DNA from: Agelas oroides
Taxonomy: Eukaryota; Porifera; Demospongiae; Agelasida; Agelasidae
DNA: 64,000 nucleotides
Direction of reading: 5' to 3'
Assembly (NCBI GenBank): GCA_949130485.1
Contig: OX422204.1
Coordinates: forward strand, 3,720,015 to 3,784,014
Numbering within the stretch: position 1 is the first letter of the stretch; each line of letters opens with the position of its first letter. The translations under genes were made by a program, and so were the position numbers. Shown piece by piece: positions 12,908 through 46,700 of the stretch. A model generated the notes under the pieces. The model was not told the origin of the DNA. It was given only the letters and a program-made list of their open reading frames with translations, and searched no databases.

Positions 12908-14863
12908 TCATGAGAAAAATTTCACTCCAGCATCAGAGTCATCAGGGTTGGACCCAGGAATGAGCTCTGCTTTTCCCTCCTTGGCTAGAGCTTCAATAGC
13001 CTTCTTCAACATCCATAACTCCATGCCATAGAACTCTGTGTGGGCACGTAGTCACACAATCATTCGTGAAACAACACAATATCTACATAGCTGTCATAAT
13101 ACTACAAAGCTATACTGGAAAATCTGTGAAGGTTCATATGATAAAATCATTATCACCACAGTACCAAGCTATACCAGAAAAAAATGTCACTCGTTTGTTG
13201 CTGCTTTTCAGAACAATATTTCAGAATAATATGTTACCTGTGCAAAAATTTCAATGTATGATGGTACAGCTATGTATAAAAGACCTAAGCCATGTTCACC
13301 AACAGTTAATAACTATACACAGAGCCATGCTATATGAGCTAACCTTCCTCTGAGCTATCTTCTCCTGTGTGTATCTCATACAGTGTGCAGACGCTGGTGC
13401 CTAGTCCACTCGTCTGAGCCTGTTGAAACCAACAATCACACATTATACATTGCTCTGAGCAGCCTTCATGATTGTGGATCAGCTCTCACAGAAAGACTGG
13501 GAGAATAATTATGCCACTGAGTACTACAATGTTGAAAGCAGTACAACAATACAGCAAGGCTTCTGCAAACCATACCTATCCATTCCTGGACAAGCATACT
13601 AATCTGTCTGGAAAGACATGCTTTATCTAGTTCTGCCATCTTCTGCTGTTGTTTGCTACCATTCTGGCAAACCCTCCACAGGACAGTGCAATATGATCAT
13701 GCCTGGTAGGACTCACTCCAAATAATACATCACATCATAATAATCTCCCTACCCACTGAAAGATGACAGGACATAGGACAGTGCAATATGATTGTGCCTG
13801 GTAGGACTCACTCCAAATAATACATCACATCATAATAATCTCCCTACCCACTGAAAGATGACAGGACATAGGACAGTGCAATATGATTGTGCCTGCCAAA
13901 TGATACATGCCATCAAATCTCCCTACCCACTGAAAGATGAGCTGTCCCCACTCTTGTGGAGACCTCCACATCACCAGACACCTTGACCTGTTCCTGTCCT
14001 GCCACTCGACATTACCTGGAGGGAGGGATCCAATCCTCCACCATATCATAATTATGGTACTATGACTAGACAGTTGTATGCACCAATCTTACCATGGGAC
14101 CTGCAGTGAATAGATCAGTAAGCTCTTTGTGGTTTGTGTTGGAACTAGTTGTACTGCCTTTCATACTCTCCTGCTCTAAATGATTCTCACACAATAATAC
14201 ACTGCACGTACCTCTGGATTCTAATGTCCTCAGGACCAAGCTGACTCCTTCTGGAGATAGTCTTCCTGTGCAGTCAGTTAAGGTACTACACAAATACACC
14301 TCTAAAATGAATCTCCTACAACATTACTGTCTAAACCACTTCAAGTGAGACACAAACAGTTGATGATAGTGTGCATCTCAAACAACTAATCTCTTGGGCC
14401 AAAGGTTGTGTGGATGTGGAACTTCGTCATACTATAGCAACATTTCAGTCCAGAAGGATCTTTGCAGACAGTAACAACCCTACAATGTCAACATGGACTT
14501 GTGTCACCAGACCCTTTTTATTTTTGTGTGAGCTGGCAGCTGTGTACAAGACTACAACAAAACCTTTCTCCCAAGCACACTGCAGAAAGATCAAATCTGA
14601 CAACATCTTCTAAAGTAGCCATTAGAATTAAATGAGTGAAGGATACGGTTAATCTTCCTGTTGTAAAAGAGAGGGCTGGATTGTGCCTCATTCACGTCCA
14701 GAACATAAGCCTTGGCAGCCTTGTGGTAGGCCAGCACGAGCTCACACCAGGCCTCTATCTGCTTGGCTTGGGTGTCACTGTTGGGCTGGATCGTGAAGAA
14801 TGGAGGGAAGTGGTACTGCCAAGGCCACTGGAACCCTGATGGTACTGACTTTGCTGCAGACAT
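12908..14863 (-). CDS. VPS25: ESCRT-II complex subunit VPS25
   Basis: VPS25 forms the two arms of the Y-shaped ESCRT-II complex on endosomes and recruits ESCRT-III (VPS20/CHMP6) for multivesicular-body sorting. The five exons, in gene order, are 14863-14647, 14265-14212, 14015-13927, 13419-13344 and 13035-12908 (stop TGA). They join in phase to 187 residues; human VPS25 has 176. The N-terminal winged helix carries the PPxF-type ESCRT-II core contact WPWQYHFPPFFTIQPN. The second winged helix has MWRSPQEWGQLIFQW and ends GVKFF, as in animals. The start is the ATG at 14863; the family normally begins a few residues before WPWQY, so the extra nine residues are modest. It is divergent from SLC15 with 221 bp between start codons. 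The intron after exon 3 contains duplicated copies of that exon's 3' end. Confidence 0.96.
13680..13920. repeat. 95-bp direct repeat in VPS25 intron carrying copies of a splice donor
   Basis: Units start AGGACAGTGCAATATGAT at 13680, 13775 and 13870, exactly 95 bp apart; the third is cut short after about 27 bp. The first two units include AATCTCCCTACCCACTGAAA, the same string that forms the 3' end of VPS25 exon 3 plus its donor at 13920-13936. On the minus strand each unit therefore presents a decoy copy of the real donor. Confidence 0.9.
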
Positions 14864-15084
14864 TCTACACAATAACAGATGTATCTCTGTCGCTTGGGCT
14901 CCGGCTGTGGCGTTGCCCTGGGTTAGTCAATCAACCCGTGCCCCCTTGATGTCTGTCAGGGTGCGGCTAATGATTTTTTTCTGGCACTCTAATTAAATCC
15001 CACTTCCTCGTGACCTTCAAAACAAGGGCTACGCCTACGTCTAGCCTATGAACACCGATCTCCTGTGGTGGACACTAGGCTGCT
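14864..15084. promoter_or_regulatory. Putative bidirectional promoter, VPS25 / SLC15
   Basis: Only 221 bp separate the two divergent start codons, and both first exons are coding. The stretch is GC-richer than its surroundings, with CpG around 14893-14955 and 15008-15041, and contains a CTTCCTCG site of ETS type near 15004. I see no TATA box. Shared regulation is inference from spacing. Confidence 0.6.
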
Positions 15085-37008
<21,924 letters not shown>

Positions 37009-38012
37009 TGTGTTGTGTGGATTTACACAGGCATACAGTAGCACACTATATTAACATGTTGATGTATCACATCATGGAAGAGTGTTACCAACTAATTGGT
37101 GTAATTTTTATATTGTGACTATTAATATGACATCACCATCATGGCATGGTTATTTATACGTGACCTTTTATGTTCATGAGTGGGAAGTAATGGTTGAACC
37201 TCCTCAAACTGGCTTGTTTGGGGCTGAGTGGTACACTAAGTCCAGCAAAGAGCCTGATAATCCAACACAAGGTAACAGACAAGATTGTGTCATAAATAGC
37301 ATGGTAGTTAACATCCTACTACTGTACTATCTATGATTGTGTATCAATTGTGGGTCAGCAATGGCTACTCCTCTTGAAGCATACCGTGAACATTATTGTC
37401 ACTACAATCACCTATTTGAGCACATGTTGATTATGAGGAGCTGTGGCAGCCTTGTTCCCATGCAGGCTTCTCCACAGAATGAAGAGTAAGTTGGGAACAT
37501 AACTCATTTTGTGAGGGGGGGGTGTGCCTGCATGCATAGAAATGAAACTAGAGGGCCCTGCATGGGTATATATGGTGGAGAAGATGTTTGGTTCTAAATA
37601 GTGAGAAAACCACTCAGCATGGGTTCTTTCCTGATGGAGAGAATTTTCCCGTCAACCCCTAATGGAGTTCTGACGGCACATATACTGAGTGACTGCCAGG
37701 TGTGTGACTGAGACATTCAGTACCATACACCTGCATGTGCAGTACAGATAGAGGATTATGAGGGTTGGTGGTTGTCTGGCTGTCGTGGCTCAGTGGCAGA
37801 GCACTGGTGGCTCAAGCCAGAGGTGTCCTAGGTTCGACTCGTGGCAACTGCCGGCCTTTTCACTTTCCTCTATTTTCGCCTCATAACATCTAAATTCCTT
37901 TATGATTTTGGTTTTGTTGAACAAGTAGTACACACATGGATCTCAGAATACTAATATAAGTGATAAGTATGCATGCAGGAAATAAAAATGCTATTGGTAT
38001 GATGTGTGTGTG
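37009..38012. other. Intergenic space between convergent SLC15 and the Tudor/Ig gene
   Basis: About 1 kb with both 3' untranslated regions. It holds the tRNA-like sequence at 37779 and a plus-strand AATAAA at 37981 that could end a long SLC15 transcript. I see no other gene. Confidence 0.6.
37779..37851 (+). repeat. tRNA-like sequence / tRNA-derived SINE head
   Basis: The A box TGGCTCAGTGG and B box GGTTCGACTCG are spaced as in a tRNA, and a 5-bp anticodon stem (CTGGT/GCCAG) folds. The acceptor stem has two mismatches and the T stem one, and position 33 is G instead of T, so this is not a functional tRNA. A SINE head or decayed tRNA gene is more likely. Confidence 0.55.
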
Positions 38013-41000
38013 TTATGTTGTACCAGCAACTGCTTTCGGCTTAGAGGTAAACAGTGATTTGAAGCCCTTCTTTTTGCTGTGAGACCCCTGCAAAGAGAAA
38101 AATGGTATAGTGCTTGCTGTATACTGAATTTTACACTATATAGCTAGGTGAAGAGCAACACATTCCAACTCATACAGTGAGTGCCCCAATAGTTTGGGAC
38201 ATGCATGCAAATTGCTTTATCACACTTTTTTGAGCCAATCACATCTTTGAAAATGTATACCTAGGTTTTACAATGCCTTATTAAACTTCCAATCACCATG
38301 ATATGACAGCATACCTTGCCATCTCCTAAGCTTTCTGGGCTATAGGTCTCCAAGGAGAGTTGCAATCTTCTCACTTGGTCGTTAACGGTCTCCTCTTCCA
38401 GTGGTAGTGACACACCCATACTTTCTTCTACATCGGCTAATGAACTCTCAGAGCCTGAGCTCCCTAGGGACGTGTTGACAGCTACACTGTCTGCATCCTC
38501 TTGCTTTCTACTGTCCTGCCGTGACGTTTCAGTGTTCATGTCTCTCTGTGACTGTAGTTGTGCTGCTATTAAATCCCCTGGCTCTGCTATTGTTTTGACC
38601 GTGCCGACAGAATTTACTCCATCGTCCCCTGTGTTTACATCTTCTGACACATTGAAGCTCTTCTTTCCAAAGTGGGGATGATTTTTTGGTGGTTTTTCTT
38701 TCTTTTTTCTGGACTTCTTTTCTCTTTTCCTTCTGTGTTCCTTGCTAGTTTTGCTTTGTGTTGTACTCTCCCCCTTTGTTGTCAAGCTCTTCTTGATTTC
38801 TGAAGGCTTGTAAGGGTGGAGCCCCTCTAAATCTAGATCAGTTGTGGAAGAGAGGGCACCATAGTTTTCACCATATCCTTCTAGATACTGTTCCATGTCA
38901 TTCTTTAGCACACTACTGACTCTTCGCAGGGCACGTTTTTTAGCGGGTTTTTTCTCTCCTGTTACTACAATTGTTGGAATCGGAGGCAACAAAGCCTTCT
39001 CCTCCTCTACACTTTCTTGTGCAGCATTATCTCTCACTGTTGAGGTTCCATCAGCAGGAAGCTTCTGATTGTTTCGTGCATATTCTGGAGGGCATCCATT
39101 TGCTGAATCTTGCTGTTCATCTTGTGAGACGGACTGATCTGGTTCATCAGTACCGTAGACATGCAGTGGAGATGGATACCAATGTGTGACATGTGGCACA
39201 CTCCTTACAGCCTCTTGAGGAGATGTTTTAGTATCGGCAGGACTTTCAGATGTTTTGCTTTTAAGCTGTTCAGGTGCTGGGTTTTGGTGCAACTCAGGTA
39301 TTCTCTCTTCAGGCATTTCGGCTTCAGGTGTTTGAGCAGATTGGGATCCAGTCTTTAGAAGAGTTTCTGGCATTATTGGGAACTCAGGCTTTCTTGCTTC
39401 AGGCTTTCTTGCTTCAGGCTTTTGGGCTTCAGGCTTTTGGGCTTCAGGCTTTTGGGCTTCAGGCTCTTGGACGTTAGGTGTTTGGGCTTTAGGTGCTTGA
39501 ACTTTAGGCTTTTGGGCGTTAGAAGTTTTGGCTTCAGGCTTTTGGGCGTTAGGAATTTGGGCTTCAGGCTTTTTGAGTGCTTCAGGCTTTTTGAGTGCTT
39601 CAGGCTTTTTGCGTGCTTCAGGCTTTTTGCGTGCTTCAGGCTTTCTGAGTGCTTCAGGCTTTTTGAGTGCTTCAGGCTTTTTGAGTGCTTCAGTGCTATG
39701 ATACGGTTCAGAGGGCTCTGACTTTGTGTCTGGAACTTCAATGTTCAGCTCACTGCAAACCAACAAGGAAACCAAATCACATATCAAGTAAATACCTAGC
39801 CTCCTACCCAGGCCACATAGAGGAAGAAAGTCAGTTTACTATCTCGCATGTGGCCAACATGTGAACATGCCACAACATAGAGAACTTTTACATTACTCAC
39901 TAAGAAGTACTGTAAGCATGGTTTGTAGTTGTGCAGAAAGGATGCTGTGTTATGTGTTACTATTGTGGTAGTCGTGCATGGAGGATGCTGTGCTTGCATG
40001 GAGGATACTGTGCCAGTGGTAGTCGTGCATGGAGGATACTGTGCTAGTGGTAGTCGTGCATGGAGGATACTGTGCTATATGGTTGGGGGAGCCCAAACCG
40101 CTTATGGGTGCTTACCAGCGGAAGTTAAGGAAAGTTATTCCGAGCTGAAGAAGGCGTTGAAGGATACTGTGCTAGTGGTAGTCGTGCATGGAGGATACTG
40201 TGCCAGTGGTAGTCATGCATGGAGGATACTGTGCTAGTGGTAGTCGTGCATGGAGGATACTGTGCCAGTGGTAGTCGTGCATGAAGGATGCTGTGCTAGT
40301 GGTAGTCGTGCATGGAGGATACTGTGCTAGTTGTGCATGGAGGATGCTGTGCTAGTGGTAGTCGTGCATGGAGGATGCTGTGCTAGTGGTAGTTGTGCAT
40401 GGAGGATACTGTGCTAGTGGTAGTCGTGCATGGAGGATGCTGTGCCAGTGGTAGTCGTGCATGGAGGATACTGTGCTAGTGGTAGTCGTGCATGGAGGAT
40501 ACTGTGCTAGTGGTAGTCGTGCATGGAGGATACTGTGCTAGTGGTAGTCGTGCATGGAGGATACTGTGGTAGTCGTGCATGGAGGATACTGTGCTAGTGG
40601 TAGTCGTGCATGGAGGATACTGTGCCAGTGGTAGTTGTGCATGGAGGATACTGTGCTAGTGGTAGTCGTGCATGGAGGATACTGTGCCTGTGCTAGTTGT
40701 GCATGGAGGATACTGTGCCAGTGGTAGTCGTGCATGAAGGATACTGTGCCAGTGGTAGTCGTGCATGAAGGATACTGTGCTAGTGGTAGTCGTGCATGGA
40801 GGATACTGTGCTAGTGGTAGTCGTGCATGGAGGATACTGTGCCAGTGGTAGTTGTGCATGGAGGATACTGTGCTAGTGGTAGTCGTGCATGGAGGATACT
40901 GTGCCTGTGCTAGTTGTGCATGGAGGATACTGTGCCAGTGGTAGTCGTGCATGAAGGATACTGTGCCAGTGGTAGTCGTGCATGAAGGATACTGTGCTAG

Positions 41001-43669
41001 TGGTAGTCGTGCATGGAGGATACTGTGCTAGTGGTAGTCGTGCATGGAGGATACTGTGCCAGTGGTAGTTGTGCATGGAGGATACTGTGCTAGTGGTAGT
41101 CGTGCATGGAGGATACTGTGCCTGTGCTAGTTGTGCATGGAGGATACTGTGCCAGTGGTAGTCGTGCATGAAGGATACTATGCTAGTGGTAGTCGTGCAT
41201 GGAGGATACTGTGCTAGTGGTAGTCGTGCATGGAGGATACTGTGCTAGTCGTGCATGGAGGATACTGTGCTAGTGGTAGTCGTGCATGGAGGATACTGTG
41301 CCAGTGGTAGTCGTGCATGGAGGATACTGTGCCAGTGGTAGTCGTGCATGGAGGATACTGTGCTAGTCGTGCATGGAGGATACTGTGCTAGTGGTAGTCG
41401 TGCATGGAGGATACTGTGCTAGTGGTAGTCGTGCATGGAGGATGCTGTGCTAGTGGTAGTCGTGCATGGAGGATGCTGTGCTAGTGGTAGTCGTGCATGG
41501 AGGAAGGATATTGTGCTAGTATTTATTAATGTAGTCATGCATGAAGAATACTACGTAGCTAGCACACAAACGTACGCATAGGTAACTTTGCTTGCAAATC
41601 CTGGACCTATAGAAGATGGGGGTTTCTTTCTCCCAGAAGCTGCGGATGATTCTATAGACATGTAGAGCAGTAACACAAGTAAAAAGCACCTTAGTACATG
41701 TGTAGACAAAATTTACGTGTGCAGGCTGTGGTAGGCATGGTTTTAAAATCGTGAATCTGTAAACACTGGACTACATGACAAGACTACTGGACTAGACTAC
41801 TCAACAGGGCTGCTGGACTGGATTATTGGACTACTCGACTGACCTTATATTGTAAATCTGAATCTAAAAATCTTATGAAAGTAGCTCCTTGGAGTGTATA
41901 GCACAAGAATAGACTGAGAGTTGGCCTTACTATAATCTACATACGAGATACTCTCATGACCAAAATGTTGTGTCTAGAATTCTAGAGCAAGTAGTAGCTA
42001 CATTATGTACACATAGGTGTATGGTAGAACTGGAAGGGTCTAACAAGGGGACTTAGCATGGGGATGTCCCAATTGTCAGTGATCTGGGCACAAAACTCTT
42101 AGTATATATGAAGAGAAGGTTATCTATTTTTGGTGACAACCAACAGCTCTATACTCATGGATACTTTCATGCAGGAGTATTGGCTTACCTGGGCAGGAGT
42201 ATTCAAATATGACATGCGCACTACAACAGTTCATTTTTTGACTTTTCACTGCCTCAGTTGAGAGAACTGTCACAGGGGTATTGATAGCTAGGGATGCTGA
42301 GGATGGCCAGGGGCAATCGGAAACATGTCAGACTCTACATAATTTGCACATGTGCCGCTTTTGAGTGACAATGAACTTGAAAGCTTCAGTACCTGAATGA
42401 AAAATTTGAAGCAATATTCTAAAGACTAGCGCAGACACTTTAAGTAAACCATATCCATATCCAGTTGTTGCTTGGATAACCAGTACTGCACTTCGGTAGA
42501 GATGCAAAACAAAGGGCCAAGTCTCAGTCTAGTCTTGTGTGCAAACAGCTATTTTCAGTAAATACTGATGTTTTTGGTGAGAGAGTGAGAAATGAAAAAA
42601 ATCCGAGATGCAGTTGGGATTCGAACCGAATTTTTTATTTATTTTTTCCGTGGATTCATTAAACATCAGTATTCATGCGTGCCTACTGTTGTTTACAGTA
42701 AATAACATCAAGCCTCCATATTTTCAGTAAGTCTCCTAGTGAGATAAGGTATGTTATTAGATTTAGATTTGCAGGTCAGTCCAGTAGTCCAGTAGTCCAC
42801 TCCAGTGTTTACAGGCACCCTTATGTAATCATTGTCTAAATATGGATTGTGTCACCCACCTTTAGTAACCACAACGTGGAAGGTGCGTTTTTTCCTTCCA
42901 TTCTCATTGGTGACAATGCATGAATACTCCCCACTCATGTTCACTGAGGCCTGCTGAATCTGCAGCATTCCTGGGTCAGAATGTGCCATGTTGGGAGCTG
43001 GATAATGACAACATTGGAGTGAGGGAAAAACTGATCAAGAGGATTTTGGAAGCTGTGATGATTGAAATATAGGAAGCACAGTGTTTTCATAAAAAGCATG
43101 TGGACAAAGGAATGCAGGTAACTCACACTTTGTTTATCTCTACATACTTTCAAGCAATGATTATTAAGGGAGTTTAGATATTCATGACAATAGCCAATGA
43201 ATGTATCTGACATGAGCTGTTTATCCCAAATTTAGTAACAGACATGACCAACCCTAGTGGCTATTTACAAGCGTATAGTCATCAACTGACTGAAGGCAGC
43301 TGCTGTGTTTTGTTTTTGGACCCTTATTGATCCATATTTGCCCAGTATTCATCCAGTACAAGGTTACATACACATTTATATATGTAGTGGTATGGCTTTG
43401 CCTGGTGCTAGGCTTAACTTATGGATCAGTTAATAGCTTGATTTATATCATCAGTGCAACACACTAATAATTGGGATTCTGCACTTCTAAGTTAATATCC
43501 GCTGCTTGTACCATTATCAGGGATCTTCTTGCCATCCTTGAACCACACATATGTGGGAGAATCCCTAGTGTCGGCCAGACAGGTGAGTAGCACAGAGCTC
43601 CCAGCAGAAACTTTCAGATGGGAAGGGCTTGCAGAAACAATTTCAGGGACACCTGTTTATGTTACGCAT

Positions 43670-43716
<47 letters not shown>

Positions 43717-46700
43717 TCTTCCTGTTAATGAGGGTAGCAGGGAAAATGTCCATTACACTATCAGTCTTTCTTTGTTGGAAGTACCTATTTGTATATGTAT
43801 TAGGGTAAAGTCTTAGTTTATCCATGCTAGACATAGTATTAAATCTTATGAGTATTCAACACGGTATGCTTGTAGCATTCCTTTGCTGGTCATCAGGGGA
43901 GTTTTCATGGAGTCTGATCACAAAACAACCACAGGTTTCGGTTTTAAACTATTGACCTGTGATTGGCTACAGAAAGAGCGGAGCCAGTCCCATACGGAGT
44001 CCAGCTTGAGACAAGCTTACTACGTACATGTAAGCTCACTATACATGGACATACTACACTGTATGTGGAGTTACTACCTGTGCAAGGACTTGCACATAAA
44101 TGTACCTGTTGTTATATATAGCTACATACGTACTCAAAAAGGACACCATATAGTAGTCACCTTGATTGCTTTCCCTTTCCCCAATGCTCTCTGCAGTAGG
44201 TGTTGGAGGAAGTGGGAGGGATGTCAAGGGCTGTTTTCTATCTGCTGCAGCTGGCTTTGGAATCTCATATGGCTGGGGAAAGACTGTTTGTTTGTTGTGC
44301 TTCGGTGACTGAAGTTTCTCCACTCCTTTGCTCTTTGCAACAAATGGTGCTGGGCTCGGTTTAGCTTTTCCAACCAGTCTGGTGGGTATTGGTCGTTGTG
44401 CAAACAAGCGCTCTGCATATGGTGTAGGCTCAGAGTATGCTCCAGAGACCATGCTTGGGGACTGTTTGATAGTGGAAACTGAATGTGTCTGAACAAGACG
44501 ATGATGATTCAGCTTGGGGAAATTTCTTTGTAGTCGTTTGAAGAACTTGGAGGAGCGATGTGGAGGGATTCCATTTGATTGATTGGAGTATGACCACACA
44601 CACGGTACAGAGACTTGCTCAAGGTTTCTTCTGAGGCCGACTCGGTGCAATGGATGAGGACGTAAGGCACTATTGAAAGAATGGTTGTGGTTTCTCCACA
44701 TTTGGCCAAATGGTGTGTACATGGGGTGCAGCATGCCTGTTGGCCTAGCCATGTGATGATAGCTGATGGGCAGTTGTGACGGAGGCTCTGGAAGTGGGTG
44801 ACCTGGAGCATCAATAGCATTCACTATAGGAATGCTCTCATAGGTTGGGGATGCTGTTATGTGTTGTGGTGACTGCTGGTGCTGGAATGCATGTCTTCTT
44901 GAGTCATGAGGTCTTTGTAACACTGGGACATCACTTTCTGCATCTCCTTGCTCTGAACCTGACTCATACAGGACGTTTTCCACAGTTCGGGGTCTTGGTT
45001 CAATCATGTCGTTTTGTATCAATCCACTCTTCCCAGCTGAGAGCAAATCCTCATTACTGGCAGTGTAGGCCTCGTTTTCAATCACCGGTGCAAGATCCTT
45101 CGCCTCAAACCATGTCTCATTTTCATCAGACAGAGCCTTGTGCCGCCACCTGAAACACAGTGCAAACTCAATCTTGTACTGCATACTCTCATGAGTACAC
45201 TTTCAAGCACATGAAGATTATTGCTCTAATGTTGCTTACATACTAATCTGTGCCACTCATTATCAGTACATACCTAACAAAGGCAATCCCAGTTGCTGTG
45301 TTGTTTTCCACCACTCCCTGTGCCCAGCCAGTTGTACTGTAGTAGTTCACTCTTGTGCCTGGGGAGAACTGCTTCTGCAGTGCATGAGTCTCCTTGGGTT
45401 TCAGCTGGCCGGGGTCCAGCAACTCTGTGTGGTTGGTCACCATGTTCCTTACCTGGAAGAGTGCAGTACAAGAGTGTTTCTGATAACAACTGCAAAGGTA
45501 ATTAATTACTGCTCATGTTAAGGGGGTTGCTGGTTAAACACTGGACTGCGGGTCGAAAGGACCAAGGTTCGAGTCCCACTTGAGTGGGGAACCATTAATA
45601 TATATATAATTAATTGTTTACCTGAGATGACCCAGTTAATGAGGAAATCCCCAATAGCACTTAGGCTAATTATAAGGGGTTCCCCAGGACCGACGGCTTA
45701 ATGTCTCCTCCAAAGGAGGGGAAGTAAAACCTTCTACTCAAAATTTTAGGTAAGGCTGAGTGCACGCAGAAGAGCAATATAAATCTCTGCTGCTTCAGAA
45801 AATTTCCAGAAACTAAAGTATTTATAATATAAATACTTTAGTTTCTGGATATTTTCTGAAGAGTGGGGAAGGGGGAGTGGATCGTGTGTGTACAAATGGT
45901 AGCTATGGTTCGGTGCATATACTAACTATAGTCATACACACAGCATATGAAAGTAAATCCAAAACATTGTTGCAACTATCACTTTACATAGACCACAGGA
46001 AGTGTTTTGTTAGCCTTGTTCCCCAGACCACTACTCAGCTTCCAGTATGGAAGAGTGACATGAAGTTGCATGGCCAGGGGCCTGGGATTGAGGCTGAATG
46101 TTTTGTAGTATAAACACATTCTAGTACTGTTCCCAATACAGTTCAGCACAGCCTCATGCCCAGGCCCCTTCTCATCCCATGCATGAAAGAGGGCATGAGA
46201 CTGGGCTAGATTTTATTTCACACAAACAATAACACTAAACGTAGTCATAGTTTGTGGTTACATAGCAACAGGATATTCATGTCATAAAAATATTGGATTT
46301 GGAAGGAGTTTAATCACAGGACACTATATCAGCCATGCATTTCATGGAAAGTCACATCTTCTACCACTGGTTGGTAAAGAGATTATGAGTATGAGTCATA
46401 CTTCCCTCACCCTGCAGAGCTTTTCCTGAGGACCAAGCTTCACCACCATTCCTTCATACCACACTCCATGCCATCTCACATTTACTTTGCCCCCAAGGTA
46501 GATTTGGTGACCACCTGTAGCACAGGAAAGTTTCTACTAGTGGTCTATTGACATTGCGACCTCATGACATAGCTGCAAGAAGGCAGCTCACCAAACAAAT
46601 GCTATCAGCAACAATGCAGACATTTGGGCAGTGAATGGTTCAAGTGACACGCTACTACAATAGTGATCATACCAGTAAACAATAACACTTGCAATACGGA

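Noticed and set aside
37779-37851. Functional tRNA gene
   Set aside because: The boxes are present, but the acceptor and T stems have mismatches and T33 is missing.
40538-41169. Minus-strand frames of 65-98 codons, identical to one another
   Set aside because: They are translations of the 31-bp minisatellite; there are no splice sites or domains.
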